NCBI GenBank assembly: GCA_028583605.1
Contig: CM053326.1
Coordinates: 36,798,931-36,862,930 of the forward strand
Direction of reading: 5' to 3'
Origin: Dastarcus helophoroides
Lineage: Eukaryota; Arthropoda; Insecta; Coleoptera; Bothrideridae
Length of the DNA stretch: 64,000 bases
Positions 48,971 through 60,421 of this stretch are shown here, piece after piece. The translations under genes and the position numbers were made by a program. Every line of letters starts with the position of its first letter. Position 1 is the first letter of the stretch. The notes beneath the pieces were generated by a model. It was given only the letters and a program-made list of their open reading frames with translations, searched no databases and was not told the DNA's origin.

Positions 48971-50965
48971 TTGAACATAAAAAAAGAAATAATTTTCTTT
49001 CTTACTTTCTACTTGAAATTTCGGTATTTATTTTTGATTTAAAATATTTACTTTTTAGAGTTCCATATCTTAAAAGGAAAAAACAGAACCGTTATAATCT
49101 CTCACTCTTGTGTCCGCTCGTCAGTCTGTCACAAAGAGGTTTTCCTCGAAAACCATGAAGCGTAGAAATTTGAAATTTTGCACAGCGTGTAAGGTATTAT
49201 TTAAAAAAGCTACCTCTAACGATCCTGAAATATTTTTCGGTCCAATCGTCCTAAAGATACAACTCAAAATGTGTCATAAGTGACCTCTCACCCCTCTGTT
49301 CTCCTAGGTTTCTGAGGATAAAATTTTAATTTTAATAAGGTTAGTAGATATTGGACCACAGATTATTGGAAAACTGCAAGTTCTTTCGATAGGTATTGGG
49401 AAAAAATATTTTATGGAAAAATAGGTGCTTGCATTCCAAGGCTTTTTGACCCATATAGAAATAGCTTTTTCAGATAAAAAACTTGATTTAGCTAAAGGAT
49501 AGAATGCAGATCAAATTTGTCTCCTACATTATTTCATTTAGATGAATATTTTCGAAGTTAGAACTAGTTTATTAAATTGCACGCAACGCAGTCATTGCAG
49601 TTGGAATCAACAAACATTTAGCGTGATTCGAGGCGATTTCATAAACTGTGTTAGTCGTCGACTTATTGCGAATTGTGAATGCATGGTTTTTATCTGAGCC
49701 ATTATCAACAGAGTTATCAGTTCCATAAATATTTGCATTAATTGTAGAAAAAAGTGCGTATATTTGAAAATAGATAATTATTTTTTATTTTTCAATTATA
49801 ACACAAAAAAATTTGGATAAAATTTCAAATGCATACATAAATAATAATGATCTAATTTGGTCTATTGGCTGTTCACTGTAGAAATTGGTACGGAACCATA
49901 ATTGTGCGAGCCCGACTCGCTCTTGGCTCAATTTGTTTCTCTATATTTCGACTTTCAGTATCAAAATTTGGCTTAACATCTGGAAATTTTCTTTTCTGCC
50001 AACCTTTAGCTTTTTATTAGATGATTAATTTATAAAAATCCAATTTAAAATTTTAATAGTTGCGAAAAAAGTTGAAATTTTGGAAAGGAAAGCAAAATAT
50101 TAAATTGAAAGTCAAAATTATGGAAAGAAGGAACAATCTTTAAAGTAATGGAAGAAAATTAAAAATAAAAAAATGAACTCATAATTTATAAAACAAACAT
50201 GCCTCAAAATTTAATACTACTTAAGAATTAAGACAAAAATGCAGAAAAGTTGAATTGAAAAGAGCAAATTTGAAAAAAAGAGTCTACGTTTAAAAAAAAA
50301 ATTAAAGTTTATAAAAATGTAACGTTTTAATTTGAAACTTTGGAAACAAAATCAACGGATCACATTTCTCTATGAAATTTTAAAAGAGAAGTGTCAGCTT
50401 TTATGAATATAGTGAATATTTTGGGATCAAAGTCTAGTTATATGAAAAACATTTATGTCTTGATTTTAATTCGTAATTTTATGTCGTAATTTTAGGACAA
50501 AGTTGTTATCTCAAAATGTTACGAAAAACTTCGGAAATTGAAGTCAAAATATCGAAAAGAAAATAGAAATTTCGATTGTGAAATTAAAGTGTTTCAAAAA
50601 ATCAAAGAAATGAGAATTTCTAAACAACGAAACAAGTAATTGTTTTTAAATTATCATGGTTGAAATAAAAATCTATTTTATGATTGGAACTTTGAGAAAA
50701 CCGAAGAAATTTCTTGCTAATGATATCCTCAAGATTAGTCATCAGTTGCCACTTTGGCACCAGTTAATAATTGTAAAATTAAAATTTGGGTGCTTATAAA
50801 AAAAATATCTACGCTAGAGTTTTGTAAATGCATTTACTTTTAATTTCAGTAATGACAAATACAATTGCAACCGCAACTGCAAACTGCTGTTAGCCTCCTA
50901 ACTCCCACTTTCCCCATTTGCTGCGTTAAAGCCAGCTTTCAAACCCAAAATTTTCGAATGGCCCC
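48971..50965. other. Intergenic, dispersed repeat and AT-rich tract
   Basis: From about 49070 to 49930 lies a likely dispersed repeat that opens with ACAGAACCGTTATAATCTCT..TGTCCG..CTGTCACAAA and ends with GGTACGGAACCATAATTGTG and GAGCCCGACTCGCTCTTGGC. The opening phrase also occurs at 16430 and 17400. From 50000 to 50720 is AT-rich 'GAAATTT' filler. No gene is supported. Confidence 0.45.
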
Positions 50966-52731
50966 TCATCTTTTAAATAATCGCGAAGGAAGTGCCATTT
51001 CTCCAACGAACACCAACAAACTTAGCAATATTCCAAACAAATAAGCGTAAACCAATATCGCAAATTCTTTCATCCCTAAGCTTTTTGATTCGAAAAAGTG
51101 TTCATGGCGTTTGTAGTAATCTTTCAAGTTGATTGATTGTTGTTTTCTGAAAAAATCAACATCGAAGCCATGTTCTATGAAAATCTGAAGATAGTGATCT
51201 ACCATATTTTTCAAGGGGAGCCCATTTTGAAGAAACATAACTATCTCGAATTTAATTATCGACTCTTTTGATATATAAAGGCCATATTCGCCACGTTTAT
51301 TGAGAAAGTTTGGTAAAAGGGCATCTCTAGTACGACGCAATCCAAGCCCTACAAAGGCCTCTTGTCTTTTATTGACCAATTTTTTAAAATCAATTGTAGT
51401 ATTAGTTGAATTTATATAATTTGCAGTAATATACTTTATCATCTCCGTGGAATAAGTTCTGCCTAGTATTTCCACTGTCGCATACATAAGTTTAACAGGA
51501 ATATTGTGCCTTTTTATATCTTGGAAATTACTTAGTTGCTTCTCATGTTGAGCTAAACTAAAAAGTGTTGTTAATCTTCCCTTGAATGCCGAAGATAATA
51601 TCATTGATGGCAACACCCAAAAGAATAACAAAAACCACCTATTTTTCTTACTATCATACTTTATAACACTTTCAATTAATATTTGATAATTTATTAAAAT
51701 TCCATTTAAAAATCTTCCTGGAAAATATCGTTTTGGATAGTATTGAATATAAGAAATACTAATACTAACAAGTGAAAAGACATAGAAGTATCAAAATAGC
51801 TAAGTTTTACGTTTATAAATTCAACAATCGTTTTCCATGTATCTAATTGTTTAGCCCTGGAAAAAACCCAAACAAAATCATCTTCCAAATAGGGACGAGA
51901 ATGTTCAAAATTGTATCTATACAACGTAAAAAATTGCGGAAGCGGCGATAACATCAAATGATATTTATTACTGGAAAATTCAGTCATGGCTTCGTAAAGA
52001 TTATTTGTAAAGAGTGATTTATTTAAATTGCCTTTCAATTGGCGCGTTAATATTTCACTCAAAAAAATTTCGCTTAATCCATTCGATTTCTTTTTAACGT
52101 ATGGTGGAGCGTAAAAGTTTAAAGATGTAAAGGTCGAATTTCGCCACATGAACGGAATTTTCGCTAAAGATAAATTTGTTTTCTTTAGTTTACCTTCAGC
52201 ACAAACATCCATCAGCAATGGGCTTATATCAGGTGCATTAATATTTTCGTATTTGTAAGGCAAGTAAGTGTAAATATTACTTTTATTCTCTTTGACCACT
52301 TCAAACAAAATTACATCGTAAATATAATGTTTTGAGAATGTTTTGAATAATTTTCGTTTATTTTCTGGTGGTAATACAAATAAATACTTTGCTCTATTAG
52401 TTATCTGACCTTTTCGAATTCTATTAATCAGGGATAATTTGTTTGATTTCGTCAAATTGATCAGATAAACTCTTGGTCTAAGATATTCGGTAACGTACTC
52501 ACTATTGTTGAAAGTGCTGTATGAGTACACTGGAAATTTTATGGGGAAGTCAACACCCACAGACAAAACGCTTATCTGAGGAGTTAATTCATTTTCCAGC
52601 ATTATATTGATACAATTTCCTAATAATTTGTGGTCATTCATTTTTAGAAACTTTAAAAATGTAAAACAAACGTTGATAAATAAAAACAGTATACAAATTG
52701 ATGCACAGTTCATAATGAATATTTTAGTCAC
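50966..52731 (-). pseudogene. Divergent ionotropic receptor with one frameshift
   Basis: The intronless minus-strand reading frame starts at 52731 (MTKIFIMNCAS, signal-like) and runs through an S1 domain (FYAPPYVKKKSNGLSEIFLS; SRPYLEDDFVWVFSRAK) into M1. There a single indel between about 51745 and 51770 shifts the frame. The other frame continues with SYIQYYPKRYF, a pore segment NYQILIES, M2 (LFFWVLPSMILSSAFKGRL), S2 (DIKRHNIPVKLMY; FVGLGLRRTRDALLPNFLN) and M3 to 50966. Aligned to the IR at 42996 every segment is collinear, so no intron is needed to explain the shift. It is either a recent pseudogene or carries a sequence error. It is much more diverged than the other two IRs. Confidence 0.8.
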
Positions 52732-55027
52732 TGCACTAAGGCAAAAATTTGAGAAACGAAAATTCCGATAAGCTAATATGCTAAAAGATTAAGGTCTGAT
52801 AAGGAAAATCATTTATTAATATTTCTGATGGTCATTAAACCACCTACTTCCTGTTTGGTATTTTGTGTCAGAGACTATTATGTATATTCCCATAAATATG
52901 AGGTATATTGCTGTTTTGGTTTCCTATATACCTAATAAAACTCTCAAGGTTGACTGAGAGAAAACGCACAGTCTAAGTGGGTCCAAAACAAGTAATTTGT
53001 CGCAGGATTTACCAACAGAACTGGTGTCAACACTAAGAACAATTTTTTTAGAATTCAGTCTCTAAGAGGGTGAAAATGTATCCGGAATTTTACATAAGAT
53101 GAATTAGTCTTCAGGTTGAATGCTGTCGACAAATAAAACGAAAGATTGTAGAAATTAGCTCTTGCAAAATCAAAATATCTGAAAGTTAATGAAATAAAAT
53201 TACACAAAATTTAAAACGAATGAAATACGTTATTGTACAGTGAATGGTATTCATGTAAACTTACTATTGGTGATTTTAAAAGCAATTTGCACGCTGAACA
53301 AGTTATACCGTGAAAAATAACCGGAAAATATTTTCCAATGCCTTTGATATGAAACCCACAATTTCGAGTAACAAGACGCTATTAAAAAAAAAACAAACGA
53401 AAATTTTTAGTGCAAAGCTGAGCTTTCAAGCTATTTCCTAATATTTTGGGCTTGATTTTAAGATTTGACAAGAGAGAGCTGATAATTTGATATCAAAATT
53501 TGTGTTGCTAAAAATGTTTGAATTGAAATTAAAAAATGGGCTGCAGACTCGCAAATTTCAAAAAAGCAAAGTAAGTGGATTAGGTTTGCAGTCAAACTTT
53601 CGACTATCCTGAAATTTAAATTTTAAAGTCATGATTTCGAGTTTAAAATCAAAAATCTCCATAAAAAATTCAAGCTCCAAAACTAAATGGTGGGGTTTGC
53701 ACTTTTTCATCTACAATTCACTTGCAAAGGGTGTTGGTTTTATGAACGATTTTCTTCCTATGATTAATTTATTTTATATAAATTAATATTAAATTTAATT
53801 AAAACATAAATTCGATAGAGAAGCAAGGTTTGAATTTAAGCGCCCCATTTCCACAGACCTGGCGAAAGTGTTTGTTAAACTGATTGTTTTCGAATTGTGG
53901 AAGATTTCAGTAAAATCAATTTGGATTTCTTTTTCAGGTCAAAATGTCTAGGCGACCTTGTTTGATTCTCAAGATCTTCTTGCCCGGCAACTAATAATTG
54001 CAAGAGTTTCGATTTTAATAATAACAGGTTAGGTGGCATTCGATATACGTCTGGAAAATTTCACATGATCTCATTAAAAATTTAATGATTTAAACTTAAA
54101 GGAAAACGTCAATTCTTTAGTAATTTATAATTTTCAAGAAATTTGTCTCGAAGATGTATGAGTGAATTTTTTAATCAGTATTAGCTAGGTACTCATTACA
54201 GGAATTCAATTAGGAGAGGACAATTTTTGTAAAATTTGGTTCTAAATAAAAAATTCATAAATTTTCAATTTATTACCCATATTACACCTGCCATTGAATA
54301 AAGCCCTCTTTGCCTTAAAAAAATGTGAAAATGTAAAAAAAAATGTGAAAACGATTAACACATTTTCAAAGAATGGTAAATTCAAGAGATAAGTACTTTG
54401 GAAAAATCATTGATTCTAATATTCTAATAACTCCGCAGTATCAAAAATGAATCACTTTGTACAGATTCAAAAGATCATAAGAAATCTGAAGGTGCAATGT
54501 AGGACAGTAACCATTTGCGCTGGTAGTTTCTGGGCATGTAATTTTAGGCCAATATTCCATTGAAAATGTTTCACAACATTTCTAATTTAAACTAAATATT
54601 TTCAATTTATAAATTTTTGATTTTTTTTCCGTTTTAAAATTTTAACTTCTCTAAAAATATTTTAATATTTATTCAATTATTCAAATATTTCATTTCAAAC
54701 ACGAAAGTTTAAAAACAAATGTTTCACAAATTTGAAGGTCTTTTTCTCAAAATTTTGTTTCCTCTCAAAATTTTTGCTCCTAAATTTAAAAATTTTGACA
54801 CTATTTATTGCCAAATTTATTGAAAGGTTTTCCACAAAATGTCGATATTTAATTATGAATATGATTTTTTTTCCAAATTATACAAACTTTTCGTTTTAGT
54901 CTTTTTTGACTTATTTCAAAGTTTCTAATTAAAGTTGAAATATTGAACTTTTACTTCAAATTTCGACCCAAAATTCTATTTCTTATATATTGCTAGAGTT
55001 TATTGACAACTCAACTTTTTGTTCAAA

Positions 55028-55259
55028 ATCACTAGAATCCTAAAATTTGCAAAAATTTTTGAAACAACTTTAAATTTGGGTCTAGTTTCCGGTAAGTTTC
55101 GAGATTGAAATAAAAATTATGATCGAAAACTCAAAAAATTTAAATCACTAAAATCCTAAAAATTGCAAAAATATTTAAGAATCTTTGAAATTTGAGTCGA
55201 GTTTCTGGTAAGTTTCGAGATTAAATTAAAAAATATGACCCAAAAGTCACAGTTTTGAG
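55028..55259. repeat. 116-bp tandem duplication
   Basis: ATCACTAGAATCCTAAAATT (55028) recurs as ATCACTAAAATCCTAAAAAT (55144). Both copies later contain GGTAAGTTTCGAGATT (55091 and 55207), at the same spacing. Confidence 0.7.
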
Positions 55260-56242
55260 AGAAGTGAAGAGTATAAAGTTGAACTTAAAGCTTTTGTTCT
55301 AGAAGTTTGGAGTTTAAATTTAAAAATTCTAATTTAAAGTTAAAACGTTGTAAATTTAATCTAAGTTATAAAAATAAGTAACAGAAAATGGACTTGCTTT
55401 ACCAGCGATTTATGATTTCTAAAAAAACTAGTTCTGATGTCCACTAGCAGAAAAATATTACATTGTTTTATACTTCAATTCACAAATTATATTCGTAATA
55501 GCAATAATACGAAATAATTAACTAATAATGCAGATTTCTTCAGGTTTCGCTTTACAGTATACGTGGTACACCAATATTAGATGCTGTAAAAAAGTTTTGT
55601 TGAATTATTATTTATTAATGATAATTTTGTTATAATATGTATTGTTAGTACAAATTCTAAGTTGAGAACAGTGCACACAGTTCCACGAAGTGAGATAGTT
55701 TATCGTTTCTGATGAAACGAGAAGCAATTTGTGAAATATGACTGAATAATAATAAAATTAAAACTAGGATCGATCTAGATAAAAAGCTAGAAAGGTCAGA
55801 TAACCTGAAGTTTGGTCTTTGAATTTTATTTTATTTCATTTATTTCTTTATTTATTATTTATTTATTTTCATTTCAGTCTCTACTGAGATTGTAGATAAT
55901 GAAGTCGCTTCGATAAAATCAAAAGGTATGTTAGATAAGGATATTTTTAATCTTCAACTTGAATAGAAAATACAATAAGAAAGTAGGTCACGTCGTCACG
56001 TTCTTGGTTTGCAGTATTATCGGAAAATGCCAAAAACTGGAATTTTCGTCATAAAACTCATTATGCTTTAACTGATTTGGTATCAAATCAGTTGCTTCAC
56101 TTTTTGAATAGATGAGAGGTTTTTCTGAGCAGTGATAGTATTTGATGTCTTTTAGAATTGCGATAAACTCCTAAATTCTCCACTGAAAAACAATTGGCAT
56201 CCTGTCTATTGAAATATGTGTACGGATCTACGTCATTCTTCT

Positions 56243-56542
56243 ATGAAATTCTTTTTTATATCGACTCGTAATTTCTCAAAATAGAAACCCCATGCTTTTG
56301 AAAATAATACATAAATCTCTAAATAGTTTAATTTTTTTTAAAGGATAACGTAGTTTCTTCAAATTTGGAAATCTGAGATCTCTACAACTTCTATAAAATT
56401 CTTTTTTATATCGACTCGGAATTTCTCAAAATAGAAACACCATGCTTTTTAAAAGAATGCATAAATCTCTAAATAGTTTAATTTTTATTAAAGGATAACG
56501 TAGTTTCTTCAAACTTGAAAATCTGAGATCTCTACAACTTTT
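56243..56542. repeat. 150-bp tandem duplication
   Basis: Two adjacent copies share AAATTCTTTTTTATATCGAC, CAAAATAGAAAC.CCATGCTTT, AAGGATAACGTAGTTTCTTC and ATCTGAGATCTCTACAACTT at a constant offset of 150, with few mismatches. This implies a recent event. Confidence 0.85.
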
Positions 56543-57271
56543 ATAGATATTGTCCTTCGGGTTCTTTTCAAGTAAAGTATGAAAAGTAAGACATAATTCG
56601 CTTTAATTTCGAGAAAAAAATCTATTTAATGAAAAGCCTTTTTTCATTTTATAGAAATGTTCTTGTGCTCGTTATTCAAGTAATCTACATATGTGTATAT
56701 CAACGATAGCAAAATTATTAAAGGCGAAGCAAAAGCTGTCACATTAAACGTTTTAATTGTCACTCATTATTTAGAACTGTTAACGCTTAAAAACAATCAT
56801 CACTGCTAATATTTAATAAGGTGAGATGACTGAAGCGTAAGATTGCACATTCATAAAAGCCGAGGTCATTTAGTAGATATTGTTTTTTGTATATAATTAA
56901 TACTTTAAATATAAATAACAAGTTTTTTTAAATCAAAAGTCGAGCAATAAATAACAAAGTATTTTTTTTTAATTGTTATAGAAGATTTTCTCAAAATTCC
57001 TATTTAAACAACTTAAGTTAGTGTTTAACTAACTATTCATAAAAAATCAAAACTGGAAGTATCTGTGGCACTTTTTCTTAAATATTTTCTCCGAAAATAT
57101 CAAATCGTACACTACCACTGTTCTCTTTTCAGTTGATTTATATTTCATGTCGAATAAAATATTTATCGCTAGAAAATTCTTAAATGATGGGTTAGAAACT
57201 TTAAAACAAAAATAATTTATTGTGTTAAAGATAAAATATAGAAACACATCGATTACAATTAAATTATAATT

Positions 57272-57308
57272 TATAAACTGAGCTTATTTAAGACAGTGGT
57301 GTTCAGTT
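57272..57308 (+). promoter_or_regulatory. Core promoter of the odorant receptor gene (TATA + initiator)
   Basis: TATAAA at 57272-57277 is followed by TCAGTT at 57303-57308, which matches the insect initiator. The distance from the TATA start to the initiator A (57305) is 33 bases, the expected spacing, and predicts a 28-nt 5' UTR before the ATG at 57333. Confidence 0.45.
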
Positions 57309-57332
57309 AGGATCACAGTTTACAATATCGCA

Positions 57333-60197
57333 ATGAAGTATTTACTTGGAACTATTAGCGGCTATTTTAAAGCAAATGAAGAGGTGGCCAAAGTTAATTT
57401 TAGAGATGCTACTTTTTACATAGATTTCCTTGGATTGAACCCAATGTCAGATGGAAACTTAATAAGGGTGGTTGGGTTTCCTTTCCATTTGCTTTATTTA
57501 ATCGTATCTATAATAGAAATGGCAGAAGAAAATTGGAGCTTTGAAGCAATAAGTTTACACAGCAACGTTATCTTAGTGCAAATTCAGGTAAGATGAGCGT
57601 TAGAAGCAGATTTTTAATAGTATGTATGTGGTGGTATTTATTGTTTTTGCGGGACTTGTTTAAATATATCAGTAGTTATGCAGTGTGTCCCACTGGATGT
57701 TGTATAAATGGGAATTTCGTTATTAGTGGAGATAAAAAATAGTGCAGAATTTTATACCCATGCAGATGTCATTAAAAAAAAAAATAAAATATCGGTTTAT
57801 TTGGAATTTATTGAAAAAAAAAATGATATGCTGTAACTTTTTTTGTAGTCCGATTTCAAAAAAAACTTTTTTCACTTAGTTTTCAAAAGTTTTTGAGAGG
57901 CGATGTTAATTATTTTTCAAACTCATCAATTTTTGAGAAAATTATGGCAATTTTGTTTTTTCTTATGGAACCATATTGGATTTTTCCATTGTCAAATTCA
58001 GTAAAATTTGCACATATCAATATCAAAAGTGAAACAGAGGAATCACAAAAAACAAACAATATTTATGTTATTGTTCCTTTATTATCTCTGGATTAAGAAA
58101 GCTGCAACCTCTGTGTTTGTGGTTCGGTTAAATATATTTAGTAACATTTTTGACTTGCATTCAAAATGTATACCAAGTCGTTGAAAAACACTAGTGTCGA
58201 GGAATTTGAATAGGTGTTAAAAATAGAATATTTGTTGGTCTGTCTTTTTAACACAACTAGAGCGGTATATCGAGAGAATACCACTTTCTTTTTCATGTAA
58301 TATATTTACTAGTGCCTAACGTAGTGTGATTAGTGACACCTTAATTTTATAGATAATTGGAAAAATGGTCATGTTAATGACAAACAAAAAGAAAATTCGA
58401 TTACTGATGCAAAGCATGGAAAATCTGACACCCTTGGAACATGTAGACCAAAAAGATCTGGAATACATTTATCAGCCTCATAAGATATTCAGAACTGTAT
58501 TTCGAGTCTACAAAGTATTGCTTTTTTCCAATTCGTTTACTATCTTTTTCGTACCACGACTATTGATTGGAAGTTACGGCGTTCGCGTTTACCACGAAAA
58601 TAAAGAAGAGGATACGGAATTTTTCATAACCCAAATCTTCGTTGTAGTGTTTCACATAACCTATGGTATATTTGTATTTTTTGGTTCAGACGGAATTTTG
58701 TTTTATCTGAATGCCCACATCATCGGCGAGTTGAGGATAGTGAGACGGATGTTCGAAAACGCTTATGTGGTTGATGATACTGAAGATGAAACTGTACTCA
58801 AAAAATTCAATACGGCTGCAAAATATCATGCGAGAATCCTTGAGTAAGTACATGTTCGTACTGTACGTAATAGTAGATCGTAGATTTGTGTGGGGTCGTT
58901 TCGCTCTTTAAGCCCTTCCTTCACTTCGGTCAACTTAGTTCTTTTGTGAATAACCCTAATCTAAATTATTTCAATATATATTATTATATTATATTATTTC
59001 AATGTCTTCCAAGCTTTTCATGGTCTAGGATATTTCTTGGAGCTAAGCTGGCAGTTTCAGCAGGTGTTATTTCCATCCATCTGAAATGTTTTATTCTGTC
59101 CGAAATCAGTGAGGGGTCGCTGAATGTGTTCTACTGTCTCGTTCGAGACATAACAGAATCTACATAGCCCATTATCTGTTTTATCCATTGGTGGTATCTC
59201 AAGGGGTAATGTTTGATAAGAAGACCAGTAATGAGCCTTAAATTGTTCTTGGGTAGATCGATGAACTTTCTTACCTTTTCTGGCAAATAATTTAGTTTGT
59301 CTTTGACCTGAAGTATTTTTCCAGAGGGTCTTCATTTGTTTCTTTTCCCAATTTTGGAGTTCCGTTGACACATGGCTTTTAGTAATACCAAAGAATAGTT
59401 AGGGTGCTTTGCTCCTCTTTTCGCAAGTGTATCAGCCATGTCATTTCCTTCTATTTCCTCGTGGCCTGGCACCCACATTAATGTACATGGTAGTAGACAT
59501 GGAGGAAATATTTATAATTCTTTTAGATCCATGGAGCTAATGAGTGAGACTTACAATCAGTATTTTCTTATTCAATACCTCGGAGGGCTCACAGCTGCCA
59601 CATTAGGAACTGCCATAAATGGGTAAATTTATTTTTAATTTATGCAACCCTACCATCCACTAATCCCATATATAATATTGATCCTTAAGTTATAAAAAGA
59701 TTAAGAAAAAATAATGTTGAAGTAATTTTTCTAAGAATTTAATCGATAAATTCTCTCTTCAGGTTGGATCCTACAAATTTCTCGGAAGTCCTGGTAAGCT
59801 TGATATATATTGTAACAATTTTGTTCCCCGTTGGTATGTACAGTAATATTTTATATGATGAAGTAAGTTAAAAGAGTTACCAATTTCCTATAAAGAGTTT
59901 CATTTTTACTATCGTTTTAGAGTTTGATGTCCGATGTAATTTTCTATAGAGACTGGAGCAAGAGCGTTTCTTATAAAAACAAACTTGGAACGTTAATGTC
60001 TATACAAAAAGCTCAAATGGGGAAAGTGCTTCAAATAGGAGCTTTCGCCCCTTTAAACTTACAAAGTTTTACTCAGGTAAACAATGAATTAATTGCACCC
60101 CTATATAACTGAAATATTTATTTTTCAGCTTATCAAAATGTGCATGTCAGTTATAACGTTTTTAAATAATATGCAGAACATTAATATCAGCAAATAA
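57333..60197 (+). CDS. Insect odorant receptor (OR family, seven-transmembrane), complete
   Basis: Exons 57333-57587, 58353-58843, 59527-59622, 59763-59862, 59921-60076, 60129-60197 join in frame to 388 residues, the normal length. The protein starts MKYLLGTISGYFKANEEVAK and has several hydrophobic helices. The most conserved C-terminal part is present: FYRDWSKSVSYKNKLGTLMS, IQKAQMGKVLQIGAFAPLNL and SFTQLIKMCMSVITFLNNMQ. Short final exons in phase 0 are typical of the family. ORs are ligand-selective subunits that pair with Orco to form odour-gated cation channels in antennal neurons. All splice sites are GT/AG. Intron 2 carries a LINE fragment on the opposite strand. The gene converges on the IR at 60422 with 224 bp between. 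Ligand unknown. Confidence 0.88.
58880..59515 (-). mobile_element. LINE fragment with RNase H domain, in OR intron 2
   Basis: The minus strand encodes LMWVPGHEEIEGNDMADTLA followed by KRGAKHP (about 59490-59400), the RNase H C-terminal motif of I/R1-type LINEs. It continues into KLFARKGKKVHRSTQEQFKA and a Cys motif GLCRFCYVSNETVEHI (about 59150). Only the 3' part is left. It lies within about 20 bp of the exon 3 acceptor. Confidence 0.75.
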
Positions 60198-60421
60198 TTT
60201 GCAATGTCATTACCTTCAAGCTACTTTTCCTCACAATATTCTTTTCAGTTCACTTTAATACTAACATTTATTGTATTAATTTAGAATAACAAACAAAGAG
60301 TATTTTCTGTTGCACACTAAGACGTTTAAATATAACAACATAAAAGCTTTATGACTACTACTGCTTATTTTTTTAACCCTAATATACAGATACAATTGCG
60401 AGGATATCTTGAAAGGATACA

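Larger units (their letters stand above)
52732..57270. other. Intergenic, 4.5 kb, small tandem duplications
   Basis: AT-rich. No gene recognised. It holds a stretch (53065-53130) similar to 27825-27890, filler of 'AAATTT' words at 54540-55400, a 116-bp tandem duplication at 55028-55259 and a 150-bp one at about 56243-56542. Confidence 0.45.

Noticed and set aside
58844..59526. Protein-coding gene on the minus strand inside OR intron 2
   Set aside because: The reading frame is the RNase H tail of a LINE, truncated at both ends.
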